A stretch of DNA of 64,000 nucleotides, from the NCBI GenBank assembly GCA_022984795.1, contig JALIHJ010000023.1, positions 224,150 through 288,149 of the forward strand. The letters are read 5' to 3'. Below the pieces are notes generated by a model. The model was given only the letters and a program-made list of their open reading frames with translations. It ran no database searches and had not been told where the DNA came from. Below are positions 1 through 7,969 of the stretch, piece by piece (positions within the stretch are counted from its first letter, which is position 1; each line of letters opens with the position of its first letter). The stretch comes from Fabrea salina (lineage: Eukaryota; Ciliophora; Heterotrichea; Heterotrichida; Fabreidae). The position numbers and the translations under genes were made by a program.

Positions 1-757
1 CTACTGACCAAACATCACCGTTGTGCCCACGGAGAACTGCAGTTGTTTCTCCAGAAGCTAGACTCCACACTCTAAGTGTTTTGTCTGAGCTTCCAGACAC
101 CAAGAACTCGTCTTTGCTAGAAATAGCCAAAGAACGCACCCCGCCGCCGTGGCCTTTTAGTACCTGAGTTACTTGTCTAGAGATTAGGTCCCATACTTTG
201 ATGGTGTTGTCTTCACCACCTGAAGCAAGGAAGTCTTTGGTGTGGGACATAACCATTGACAAGACTCCACTGTTGTTCTCTAGCACTTGGGAGTGGTTAT
301 CTTTCCAGATCCTTATAGTCCTGTCCAAGCTACCAGACACAATTATTGGCTTGAAAAAGTTAATAGGTCTATCGATTCCCAGCCCTTCAATGAGGTCGTT
401 TAGTTCGTCAAGTTGTTCCTCCAAAGGTCCTACAGAATCTGCCCATTCAGTTACATGGTTAATGATAGAAGGCTTAACTTCGCATAAGTCAGTCACCTTT
501 TTCTTAAGCCTGTTAAGTCGAGTAAGCTGGTAGTAGGTTATTTTTTGGACTTCAGAAATAATGCTTTCACTCAGACTTATGATTTCTGCTTTTTTTTGAG
601 AAATTGGGGCAAGTATTTTATTGAGTCTCATTTGCTTAGAAAGAGGACAGACAGTATGTCCTGCCATAAGATGCTCAGTGATATTGTGAGTACATAAAAA
701 ACTTCCACAGTTACACTGAGAGATAGGCTGGCACTTCTGAGAACAACTAGTTTCCAT
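1..757 (-). CDS. B-box-like zinc cluster + WD40 repeat protein (partial, runs off the left edge)
   Basis: The ATG is at 757-755 and the frame is open to the window edge, so the C-terminus is missing. The N-terminus has a Cys/His cluster with spacing C-x3-C-x5-C-x-C-x4-C-x-H-x4-H-x4-H, a possible B-box-like zinc site, followed by a predicted helical linker of roughly 100 residues. WD40 blades then begin at a motif reading SGSLDRTIRIW and continue with repeated GH...V..V.....LVSGS.D.T.RVWSL units. The cluster spacing is identical to that of the broken WD40 gene at 59038, so the two are paralogues, although the blades here are more diverged. Seen: cluster and repeats. Inferred: scaffold or ubiquitin-ligase-like role. 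The start lies only 12 bp beyond the stop of the next gene on the same strand. Confidence 0.8.
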   Translation of the reverse strand, partial: METSCSQKCQPISQCNCGSFLCTHNITEHLMAGHTVCPLSKQMRLNKILAPISQKKAEIISLSESIISEVQKITYYQLTRLNRLKKKVTDLCEVKPSIINHVTEWADSVGPLEEQLDELNDLIEGLGIDRPINFFKPIIVSGSLDRTIRIWKDNHSQVLENNSGVLSMVMSHTKDFLASGGEDNTIKVWDLISRQVTQVLKGHGGGVRSLAISSKDEFLVSGSSDKTLRVWSLASGETTAVLRGHNGDVWSV

Positions 758-769
758 TTATGTTCAGAC

Positions 770-2128
770 TTAATTTAAATCAAAAAACTTCTTGTAAGAC
801 TTGAGCTTTTGAATCCTGTCTTCTTTGGGAATTCTTTTCCATTTGCAAAAAGCCTCGAACAAGTAATTCCCGGGGTAGTTTGAAAACTGCTGCCAGTGCT
901 CAAGTGCTTTTCTAATCACAACTTTTTTAGACATGGTTAACTCGAACCTCCAGTTAAAAATTAAGTTCCAGCTGTCACATACTAAAAGGTAAATTTTTTT
1001 GTTCAGAATCTGAACTAAGCAAGTGATCTTCAATACACTAGCAACTTTTAAGTTTCTGGAGTTCTTCCACCTTTCTAAAGCTTGTTTGCAAGTGGACTTT
1101 TGGATTTTACGTGCAAGTCCAACTACTGGTTTTAAGTTGTAAATAGGCGATATTGATATTATGGGTTTTTGGTTTAAGCTCCTAACACTCATAGACTTGA
1201 AGTAGCTCAGAACTTTCATGCTGAACAGTTTGCCTAAGCGCTCTAAGCCCCTTATGATCTTTTGTTTGTTGCCTTTTTGAGACTTTAAAGCTTTTATGAC
1301 TGTTGCTTTGGTGTGGCTATGGTCTTTGGTTTGGTGAACTACTTTGTCGAAGAGCAGTTTGTAGGTGTTGTTTATTTTGTACTTGAGTATAGAAGTTACT
1401 GTCCTTACAGAGGCTTTTTGCAACTTAGAGGTACTCAGGAACTCTTGTTGGTTGAAACAGGGTTCTCTAGTTACTTCGCAAAAAGGCATGTTTTCTTTAG
1501 TAATTAAGTTGTTTTTGTGTCCAAAAGTTAAGCTTTCATCCAGTGAAGGTTTCCCGTAAAGCAGTTCTTTAATGGTGTTTACTTTTTGAATAACATGTGA
1601 CCTGCTAAAAGACTTGTCCATAGAAAAGCTGATTTCGGGGCTAGTGACTATAGTTGGAGCTTGGCTTTTGTCCCTTAAAGAGTGTTTGTACTGATAGAAG
1701 CTTTGAACTAACTTAGAAGTGTCAAGGGTTTGCTTGGGAGTTATAGAGTCTAAAGCAGCTTTGATCCTTTTGATTCTGAACTGCTTAGAGTTAAAGCCTT
1801 TTAATTCTTCGAAGTAAGAACTGAGTCTTTGAAGCACTACTTTTGAAATAGTTTTTGAAAAAGAAGCACTTATCATCTTGGCCCGGCAGTTCCTTATGAG
1901 CTTCGCGAAAAACAAAATACCTACTTTATCGTAGACTTTTGAAATTACCAGCACCACCCCAAGGCACCCCTGGATCTTTTGGTTGATGGTTTCTGGCTTC
2001 AAAACTCCAAAGTACCCTTTGAGTTTTTTAGTCAAAAAGCAAGTGAGCAGTTCAGCTAGTCTGGAGTGTTTATACTTAAGTTTGAGTTCTTGGCAGTTCT
2101 TAGGGATTGCTAGTGGTCTTCTGTCCAT
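770..2128 (-). CDS. Hypothetical basic protein with Sfi1-like W repeats
   Basis: About 452 residues, Lys-rich, no transmembrane segment seen. The ATG at 2128 (protein begins MDRRPLAIPK) is chosen; the frame is open a few codons upstream but only with non-ATG codons. The C-terminal third has spaced units such as ALERWKNS, VCDSWNLIF, ALEHWQQF and FCKWKR, resembling the A-L-x-x-W-x-x-x of Sfi1/centrin-binding repeats. The protein at 25649 has the same style in greater number. If correct, it would be a centrin-scaffold protein of basal bodies or contractile fibres; this is inference from the repeat pattern only. The N-terminal half is not recognised. Confidence 0.6.
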   Translation of the reverse strand: MDRRPLAIPKNCQELKLKYKHSRLAELLTCFLTKKLKGYFGVLKPETINQKIQGCLGVVLVISKVYDKVGILFFAKLIRNCRAKMISASFSKTISKVVLQRLSSYFEELKGFNSKQFRIKRIKAALDSITPKQTLDTSKLVQSFYQYKHSLRDKSQAPTIVTSPEISFSMDKSFSRSHVIQKVNTIKELLYGKPSLDESLTFGHKNNLITKENMPFCEVTREPCFNQQEFLSTSKLQKASVRTVTSILKYKINNTYKLLFDKVVHQTKDHSHTKATVIKALKSQKGNKQKIIRGLERLGKLFSMKVLSYFKSMSVRSLNQKPIISISPIYNLKPVVGLARKIQKSTCKQALERWKNSRNLKVASVLKITCLVQILNKKIYLLVCDSWNLIFNWRFELTMSKKVVIRKALEHWQQFSNYPGNYLFEAFCKWKRIPKEDRIQKLKSYKKFFDLN

Positions 2129-2183
2129 GACCTGCAATAATTACTTATGAAATAAATGGAAAAGAAACTTAACGGAGTGAATT

Positions 2184-2726
2184 TTGCCAGAAAAAAACCA
2201 AACCAGATCTACTCCGCATCCTATAGATCAAAAACCCAAAAGTCCTAAGAAATTCAAATTAAGTGACAGTTTCAACAGCAATATAAAACGATTTTTTAAC
2301 AGAAAGAACCTTAGCTTCGATGCTAGTAATCTGAACTCTTTGAGTTTAAGTGAGTACTTAGAAGAATTAACTGACCCTAGTCTTAACAGAGAGTTTTCAA
2401 AGACACCTAACAAAGCTAACATGATCTCAGTGACACTCAAACCCAGAACACCTAAACTCACTGATAAAAAAAACAGCGTAAATCTAAGAAAGACCCTAAA
2501 GTCCGTCCTAGACAACGCCCAAACCAACACTAAACAACCTAAAAGCCCCGAACTCCAGTTAATGGGCACAACAATTTACTTATCCCCACGCTCCGGTTCT
2601 TCTAAAGCCCAGCCAAGGCTTAAACCTACCCCTAAACCCACTCCCAAGCACCAAGTCCTTTCACCTGCTGCTAACAAAGTCGTTATCAAGCGTAGGAAGT
2701 GCTTTAGAATGTCTAAGTTGCATTAG
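2184..2726 (+). CDS. Hypothetical Ser/Pro/Lys-rich protein, 5' end uncertain
   Basis: An open frame of 180 codons encoding a basic low-complexity protein with many SP/TP pairs (KSPKK, TPKPTPK). The frame has no ATG near its start; the first in-frame Met is about residue 79. A good ATG exists at 2156 in the usual AATAAATGGAA context but is one base out of frame. The two frames would join if the run of seven A at 2191-2197 were one base shorter; no GT..AG intron of 15 or 16 nt fits. A homopolymer miscall or a real frameshift is therefore possible. The 3' end overlaps the convergent gene at 2713 by 14 bp. Function unknown. Confidence 0.5.
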   Translation: MPEKNQTRSTPHPIDQKPKSPKKFKLSDSFNSNIKRFFNRKNLSFDASNLNSLSLSEYLEELTDPSLNREFSKTPNKANMISVTLKPRTPKLTDKKNSVNLRKTLKSVLDNAQTNTKQPKSPELQLMGTTIYLSPRSGSSKAQPRLKPTPKPTPKHQVLSPAANKVVIKRRKCFRMSKLH

Positions 2727-3165
2727 ATTCCTTTAACTTTTTGTTAGTTCCGTATAAGTTCTGCAAAGCTCTTTTCCTTTTGAAGAACTTGTACTCACTG
2801 TATTCTTGGTTGGCTTTTTGGACCTCAGCTTCTCTGTCAGCAACTGTGGTGGGCTTAAACTCTTCTTTGACAACTGAGGGTTCTTCTTTAAAGTGCTCTA
2901 TTTGAGTTTTAAGTTCTTTAAGAGTGGTTTGTGGGTTGCTTCCTATGTTTTGGATGGCTTCGCTTACTTGCATGTCGTATTCTAAGTCACTGAACAGGTC
3001 TTCTTCTGTGTCTGAGAGAACTTGACTGGGCTCTTTAGGTCGGTACAAGCCCCTTCTTATAGTTTCTATAGAGTCAACTTTCATGCTGTTTTTAGGGTTT
3101 TTAACAACTGGTTTCTTCTGAATAGGCAGGGTGTCTGATAAGGTCACATCTAGTAAGTAAGACAT
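2713..3165 (-). CDS. Hypothetical acidic protein
   Basis: 150 residues from the ATG at 3165 (begins MSYLLDVTLSD). The middle is acidic (DTEEDLFSDLEYD) and the C-terminus is charged and helical with a Lys/Arg-rich stretch near FKRKRALQ. No domain recognised. The start lies 7 bp beyond the stop of the PH-domain gene on the same strand, and the 3' end overlaps the convergent gene at 2184 by 14 bp. It could be a nuclear or scaffold protein; nothing visible decides. Confidence 0.6.
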   Translation of the reverse strand: MSYLLDVTLSDTLPIQKKPVVKNPKNSMKVDSIETIRRGLYRPKEPSQVLSDTEEDLFSDLEYDMQVSEAIQNIGSNPQTTLKELKTQIEHFKEEPSVVKEEFKPTTVADREAEVQKANQEYSEYKFFKRKRALQNLYGTNKKLKESNAT

Positions 3166-3172
3166 CTTTAGA

Positions 3173-4207
3173 TTATAAAGAAAAGTCAATTAAAAGCTCC
3201 TCTCCTAATGCACAATTAATCAAAGGAAGCGACTCAGAAGCAAACTTGCCCGGAAAGTAGTGACAAGAAGGCACGTCCTGGGGAAGTATTCCTAAAGCTT
3301 TGTAAGCAGAAGCTATAAGTTCTGAACAAAAGTAGCTTTTTTCTTCGCCTGGAGTCACATTTTTGGACCTCCTGAGTATTTTGTTAGGAGTGAGTCTATA
3401 GTTTTTTCCTTGGACTTTGTCTATGAAGTCTTCGAACTTAGAAATGTTTTCTTGGTTGCGCACAATGTTGAGTTTCCTCAGAACTAATTTAGAGTATAAC
3501 AAGTGCCATTGGAAACTTAAAAAGTCGTCCCACAGCACTATTGCTACTCCTGTGGCTCCTGTGGCTTCTAGGAACCCTATCTTTTCTGAGGAGTACCGCA
3601 GAATCATTGCTACGTGGTCGTACTTGCTGCCTGTTAAACCTCTTTGTAACTTAGCTGTTAAGTTTTTGCTTTGGAACAGCAAAATATCTCCAGTACTAGC
3701 TTCGTTCCTGAACTGCTTTTCTGAGATGTAACTGTACTTCCAAAAGTTTTTTTTCAGCGACAAACTACTGCGCTTCTCTAGTTTTCCGAGAGAACACTGA
3801 ATATGGGGTTTGAGTGCTTCAACCCACCTAGCAATATCTTGGGGCTTAGCCTTGACATGGAATTTCCTTTTGGAGTTCGAAAGAACAATTATCAACTCTG
3901 TTGAACTTATCCTTTCTAAGTCTGTGTCTACTTGCTCAAAGTTTATGACAGCTGCAGGCAGAGTTTTAGACAAGTCGTGGAAGTACTTCAGAACCTTGTC
4001 TTTGAGCACAAAAAATCTCCACTGCCACCGTTTGAAAACTCCGGTGGACCTTTTTTTTAGCCAGCCTGATTTTGTGGGCAAACAGTCTTCAGAACACATA
4101 GAAAGACTTGAAGCAGGCGTGTTGGCTAAAGTAGACGACCTAAAGTTTTTCCTTGTGTAACTTACACTAACAGCATTGTTTTCAGAAACGAACTCGTCTA
4201 GGTTCAT
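3173..4207 (-). CDS. PH domain fused to NlpC/P60-like (permuted papain fold) domain
   Basis: 344 residues. A PH domain spans about residues 47-137 (SGWLKKR...RWQWRFFVLKD... ending in the conserved Trp of IARWVEAL). A second domain at ~168-325 looks like the permuted NlpC/P60-type (YiiX/YaeF-like) fold: GDILLF at 173-178, a His in YDHVAMI at 198, FLEATG at 211-216 and a Cys in FCSELIASAY at 294, in the His-before-Cys order of the permuted family. Such proteins are cysteine hydrolases or acyltransferases; the PH domain would bring it to phosphoinositide membranes. Substrate unknown. The start is separated by only 11 bp from the divergent TTLL gene. Confidence 0.75.
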   Translation of the reverse strand: MNLDEFVSENNAVSVSYTRKNFRSSTLANTPASSLSMCSEDCLPTKSGWLKKRSTGVFKRWQWRFFVLKDKVLKYFHDLSKTLPAAVINFEQVDTDLERISSTELIIVLSNSKRKFHVKAKPQDIARWVEALKPHIQCSLGKLEKRSSLSLKKNFWKYSYISEKQFRNEASTGDILLFQSKNLTAKLQRGLTGSKYDHVAMILRYSSEKIGFLEATGATGVAIVLWDDFLSFQWHLLYSKLVLRKLNIVRNQENISKFEDFIDKVQGKNYRLTPNKILRRSKNVTPGEEKSYFCSELIASAYKALGILPQDVPSCHYFPGKFASESLPLINCALGEELLIDFSL

Positions 4208-4218
4208 ATTTATTTCTT
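4208..4218. promoter_or_regulatory. 11-bp divergent intergenic spacer
   Basis: The whole gap between the start codons of the PH/NlpC gene (-) and the TTLL gene (+) is 11 AT-rich bases. Any promoter elements must lie here or inside the two coding regions. Confidence 0.6.
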
Positions 4219-5961
4219 ATGTTAAACTTCAAAAGAAGAAAAGATAGAAGCCACCCTAGGGACTTAGTTGACACTGAAAGAAGAAACTTAACAAAAAGCA
4301 CCTCTTCTAAAAAACTCCTCAGGTCCTTCGCTAACTTGCCCAAAGAAGTAGCTGCTACTTATCAGTTAACTCTTGAAGTCCGACCTAGTAAAATCCACTA
4401 TATGACCCACCGTGTAAGGGACAGAGGCTTCATTAGAAAAACTGAATCGCCTAAAAGAGACAAACCCAGAAGCACCTTAAAACTCCAGAAACTCAAAAGA
4501 CTCAAAAAATACTCTAGAGAACCCAGCCACTCTAAAAGCTTCAGTCAAGAAAACAAACCCCAACTCAACCTTAAGTCTAAAATAAACTTTGCAAGTCAAC
4601 TGGGGTGCTGCATAAACTTAAGCAATGGAGTCAAAGTGCTCAAGGAATCAAGGAACTTATACACCTACTATCTCCCAAAAGGCAACAACAGTCCAGTTGT
4701 TAGGGAGTGCTTCAACAGTAGGTGGTGGTGGTCTCATGTTAAGGAAGACGAAATGCTCAGTGCTAACTTGCTTTGGACCCAAACAACTAAGAAGCCCTTT
4801 GTTGAGCTTATAGAGTGCTTGGACTACAAACCTCAAAAACTCACCAGTGAAAGCTTGGAGTTTAACTTTGCAAGTGAAAGCTTAGTAAAGTCCGACTTGG
4901 GCTTTGAGAGTATTTTAAACAACCCTAACTTTGTGAAACTAGAACTCAACAACGCAGTAATGCCCAACAAACTCAAAGTCCACAATAAGCTAGAGTTCCA
5001 TAACTGCTTATCAGACAAAAAGTACCTGTACAGAAGCATGAAGGCTTACTACGAAGCTAAAGGTTTAAAAGTGTTTAACTACTTACCTGTTACTTTCCAC
5101 ATAGTGAACGGCCAAAATGACCCTTCGTTTGAGAAGTTTGAAAGCTTCTACAACAAGCTCAGCCAAAAGAACCAAAAGAACATTTGGATCCTCAAACCTG
5201 GCGAAAACACCAACAGAGGAAACGGAATACGTCTGTGCAACAACATCTCCCAAATAACTGAAGAACTCAAAAACAATCCTTTCCCCAGAACTGGAGCTCA
5301 CAGTTTCATCATCCAAAAGTACATCCACAACCCATTCCTGATCAGCAAACGGAAATTTGACATAAGGTGCTTTGCACTAGTGACCGTAGTGAACAATGTG
5401 ACCCAAGCTTACTTTTACGAAGAAGGGTACTTAAGAACCGCTTCTAAAAAGTACAACCCTAACCGAATTAACAATAAGTTCGTTCACTTAACTAATGACG
5501 CTGTGCAAAAGAAGTCCGAAGACTACGGAAAATACGAGCCTGGCAACAAGTTGTCCTACGGCGACTTCCAAAAGTACTTGAACTCCAAAGGACTCCAAGT
5601 TGAGTTTTTAAGCGAAATTCTTCCTAAAATGCGCGAAGCTGTCAAAGACACTATTGAGGCAACTTACGACAAACTCAACAGGAGAAACAGAGGGTTTAGT
5701 TTTGAAATATTCGGCTACGACTTTATGCTGGACACCAAACTCAAACCTTGGCTTATAGAAGTTAACACAAACCCTTGCTTAGAAACTTCGTGTTCTATAC
5801 TAGCCAGAATAATTTCTTCAATGCTAGAAAACGCTTTCCAAATAGCCATTGACCCACTGTTCCCACAACCTCTTTGCACACCTAAAAACCAAAACACTCG
5901 TAAACAACAAACTCCTTATAACAAATTCACTTTGGTGTTCCATGAACTTTCTAATACTTAA
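4219..5961 (+). CDS. Tubulin-tyrosine-ligase-like (TTLL) protein
   Basis: 580 residues. The N-terminal ~200 residues are basic and unrecognised; a Trp-rich NSRWWWSHV patch is at about 165. The TTL/ATP-grasp core follows: [15 protein letters not shown] at ~321, IIQKYI..P.L...[11 protein letters not shown] at ~365-388, [13 protein letters not shown] at ~427, [11 protein letters not shown] at ~497 and [14 protein letters not shown] at ~509, which supply nucleotide and Mg2+ ligands. TTLL enzymes add Tyr, Glu or Gly to tubulin tails in axonemes and cortical microtubules; the subtype cannot be read here. The stop TAA overlaps the stop of the convergent ARL1 gene (TTAA at 5958-5961). Confidence 0.9.
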   Translation: MLNFKRRKDRSHPRDLVDTERRNLTKSTSSKKLLRSFANLPKEVAATYQLTLEVRPSKIHYMTHRVRDRGFIRKTESPKRDKPRSTLKLQKLKRLKKYSREPSHSKSFSQENKPQLNLKSKINFASQLGCCINLSNGVKVLKESRNLYTYYLPKGNNSPVVRECFNSRWWWSHVKEDEMLSANLLWTQTTKKPFVELIECLDYKPQKLTSESLEFNFASESLVKSDLGFESILNNPNFVKLELNNAVMPNKLKVHNKLEFHNCLSDKKYLYRSMKAYYEAKGLKVFNYLPVTFHIVNGQNDPSFEKFESFYNKLSQKNQKNIWILKPGENTNRGNGIRLCNNISQITEELKNNPFPRTGAHSFIIQKYIHNPFLISKRKFDIRCFALVTVVNNVTQAYFYEEGYLRTASKKYNPNRINNKFVHLTNDAVQKKSEDYGKYEPGNKLSYGDFQKYLNSKGLQVEFLSEILPKMREAVKDTIEATYDKLNRRNRGFSFEIFGYDFMLDTKLKPWLIEVNTNPCLETSCSILARIISSMLENAFQIAIDPLFPQPLCTPKNQNTRKQQTPYNKFTLVFHELSNT

Positions 5962-6512
5962 TTCTTTAACAGGGTGATCAGCCAGTCCAAGCCCTCAGTG
6001 AAGCCCTCGCCTGTTTTGGCAGAGGACTTAAACACACTCCACTGTCTGTTTCTGAGAGTGTGGAGTCCTAACTTTTCACTAACTTCAGCATCACTCATGG
6101 CTCCAGGCAAGTCTTGTTTGTTAGCAAGCACCAGTAAAGGGACTCCGTTTAGGTCTTCTTCTTGAAGCATACTCATCATTTCTTGCTTTGCGACGTCTAT
6201 GCGGTCCCTGTCTGCACTGTCAACTACATAGATCACAGCGTTTGTGTTGGGGTAGTAACACCGCCAGTAAGGCCTGATGGTGCCTTGTCCTCCCAAGTCC
6301 CAAACTTGGAGTTTCAAGTTGTGGTAAGTTACTGTTTCTACGTTGAATCCGATTGCTGCTTAGACCTTACTGGGCACTGTTTCAATTACTTGGTTGAGCT
6401 GGAGCCTGTACAGCAGAGTTGTTTTGCCAGCGTTGTCAAGTCCTAAAATAAGTATTCTGATCTCACCTTTCCCGAACAAAGCAGAAAAGATCCGAGAAAA
6501 AACCATCCCCAT
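5958..6512 (-). CDS. ARL1: ARF-like small GTPase ARL1 (two exons)
   Basis: Exons 6512-6371 and 6355-5958 join by removing a 15-nt intron (6356-6370), giving 179 residues. The N-terminus is MGMVFSRIF with Gly2 for myristoylation. Motifs in order: GLDNAGKTT (P-loop), PTIGFNVET (switch I, completed only after splicing), [17 protein letters not shown] (switch [10 protein letters not shown] is typical of the ARF/ARL1 group), [10 protein letters not shown] and [11 protein letters not shown]1 acts at the trans-Golgi to recruit GRIP golgins. The start is 11 bp from the divergent ATG12 gene and the stop overlaps that of the convergent TTLL gene. ARF1 is the alternative, but the sequence leans to ARL1. 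Confidence 0.9.
6356..6370 (-). other. 15-nt intron in ARL1
   Basis: Sense sequence GTAAGGTCTAAGCAG, A at position 10. Removal restores the conserved PTIGFNVET motif, so it is strongly supported. Confidence 0.92.
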
Positions 6513-6523
6513 CTTACAATAAA
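6513..6523. promoter_or_regulatory. 11-bp divergent intergenic spacer (ARL1 / ATG12)
   Basis: CTTACAATAAA separates the ARL1 start (-) from the ATG12 start (+). The same 11-bp length recurs at 4208 and 19461. Confidence 0.6.
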
Positions 6524-6838
6524 ATGGAAGATGAGTTCTACGATAGTCACTCAGGAATTAACCCAATTAAGCGAGAAGACAAAGTAATAGTTTTACTGAA
6601 GCCAGTCGCAAGTGCTCCTATTCTCAAGAAAACCAAATTCCAAGTTTCGGGCAAAGAGCTTTTTGCAACCATTATAAACTTTGTAAAGACCCAAACTCGC
6701 ATTCAAGAAAACATCTTTTTGTACTGTAACAATAGCTTTGCACCTCCTCCAGACGCGGTTGTAGCTGACTTGTTCGAGTGCTTCAAAGTGGGCAAAGAAC
6801 TAATTATAAACTACGCAGTAGTTGAAGCTTGGGGTTAA
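6524..6838 (+). CDS. ATG12: Ubiquitin-like autophagy protein ATG12
   Basis: 104 residues. After a short acidic N-terminus the ubiquitin-like fold reads [19 protein letters not shown], a middle segment [17 protein letters not shown], then [18 protein letters not shown] and a terminal AWG. The SAPIL, SFAP.PD and final ..AWG motifs are diagnostic of ATG12, whose C-terminal Gly is conjugated to ATG5 through ATG7 and ATG10 and promotes ATG8 lipidation. The Gly is already exposed, so no processing is needed. It is 7 bp upstream of the next + strand gene. Confidence 0.93.
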   Translation: MEDEFYDSHSGINPIKREDKVIVLLKPVASAPILKKTKFQVSGKELFATIINFVKTQTRIQENIFLYCNNSFAPPPDAVVADLFECFKVGKELIINYAVVEAWG

Positions 6839-6845
6839 TAAATAA

Positions 6846-7355
6846 ATGACTAAATCTGAGTCAAGCGGGTTCAAACAGTTTCTACTGGTGTTTTTGGTGC
6901 TAGGAATGTGCTTGTCTGGACTTATGCTCATCAGAATCTCTGAAAACTGGATAAGTTACAAAGAACTTCACTCAGTCACTAAGTGCACTTACCTGTACTT
7001 ACTCCAAGTTTGGGTGAGTTCTTGGTACCTGTGGAGTTTGGTTTCTTCTGCAGTGTTGCTGCTGTATACTTTTTTTCCAGCTTTGGTTTTTTCCAGAGTG
7101 TTTCATGTAAGTTCGCCGGCTTTCTTTGTGTGGACTGCTTTTTGTTTAAGCAGCTTCAGTGAGTTCTTGAGTTGTTGCGAAGCAGAAGAAGACGCCTGCA
7201 CTGAGTTCCTTGCTTACCAGTCGCCCACTAACTTTTTGGTTTTGATGTTTCTGGCGCTTTCAGCTACTGGAATTAGTTCGACTTATTTGCTGTACTACTT
7301 TGTAGTAACTTTAGATAGAAGCACTTACACTAACTTAACTTATTTGTCCCCTTAG
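6846..7355 (+). CDS. Four-pass membrane protein, unrecognised
   Basis: 169 residues with about four hydrophobic segments: near 10-28 (FLLVFLVLGMCLSGLMLI), 50-72, 90-104, and 128-150 (FLVLMFLALSATGIS...). A short acidic Cys-containing loop (SCCEAEEDAC) lies between segments 3 and 4. The topology is tetraspan-like, but the CCG motif of true tetraspanins is absent. The tail after the last segment is short. Function unknown; it is the third of three closely spaced genes in this stretch. Confidence 0.65.
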   Translation: MTKSESSGFKQFLLVFLVLGMCLSGLMLIRISENWISYKELHSVTKCTYLYLLQVWVSSWYLWSLVSSAVLLLYTFFPALVFSRVFHVSSPAFFVWTAFCLSSFSEFLSCCEAEEDACTEFLAYQSPTNFLVLMFLALSATGISSTYLLYYFVVTLDRSTYTNLTYLSP

Positions 7356-7401
7356 CGGTTCAGCTAATAAATAGGCAATTGTGGTACTAGAAGCAATAAT
7401 A

Positions 7402-7962
7402 ATGGTGAAGGGAGACTCTAGCTTATCGATGAAAATCAGGCAGTATGTTATTGCTGGCCGCAAGTTGCCCACTGAAGAAGACCCCAACCCCACAATCTAC
7501 CGCATGCGAATCTTCGCCAGCGACGAAGTGAGGGCTAAGTCCAGGTTTTGGTACTTCTTGCGCAGAATGAACAAGGTCAAAAAATCAAATGGCGAAATAG
7601 TGTCAGTAAAAGAAGTCCAAGAAAAGCATACAAACCACTGCAAAACTTACGGACTCATGATTCGCTATGAGACCAGAACTATCATCACAAACATGTACAG
7701 AGAGTACAGAGACACTTCTGTGTGTGGAGCTGTTGGGCGCATGTACCAAGACATGGCTGGAAGGCACAGAGCCCGCCCCGAAACCATACACATCATAAAC
7801 GCTGCTGTGATCCCAACTTCTGAACAAGTAAGACGACCCCACACTCGGGAATTCTACAACCCCGAAATCAAGTTCCCTCTGATTCATCAGACTACAAGAC
7901 CCTCTTCTAAGAGATTCAGGTCTACTTTTGTCGCCAACAGGCCCACTACCCTTAGTCGCTAA
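7402..7962 (+). CDS. RPL18A: 60S ribosomal protein eL20 (L18a)
   Basis: 186 residues from the ATG at 7402 (MVKGDSSLSMKIRQYVIAG); the frame is open slightly upstream without an ATG. Conserved features of the eL20 family: IRQYVIAGRKLPTEEDPNP, YRMRIFASDEVRAKSRFWYF, a MYREYRDTSVCGAV segment, and RARPETIHIINAAVI. The protein is a structural component of the cytosolic large subunit near the base of the stalk. Length matches the family (~176-190). The stop is 7 bp before the next ATG on the same strand. Confidence 0.95.
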   Translation: MVKGDSSLSMKIRQYVIAGRKLPTEEDPNPTIYRMRIFASDEVRAKSRFWYFLRRMNKVKKSNGEIVSVKEVQEKHTNHCKTYGLMIRYETRTIITNMYREYRDTSVCGAVGRMYQDMAGRHRARPETIHIINAAVIPTSEQVRRPHTREFYNPEIKFPLIHQTTRPSSKRFRSTFVANRPTTLSR

Positions 7963-7969
7963 TCTAAAA

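Noticed and set aside
198-533. Open frame of 111 codons on the + strand
   Set aside because: It is the antisense shadow of the WD40/B-box-like gene on the minus strand, which has clear repeats.
2228-2569. Hydrophobic frame on the minus strand
   Set aside because: Leu/Ser-rich shadow of the Lys/Ser-rich + strand frame; no family features.
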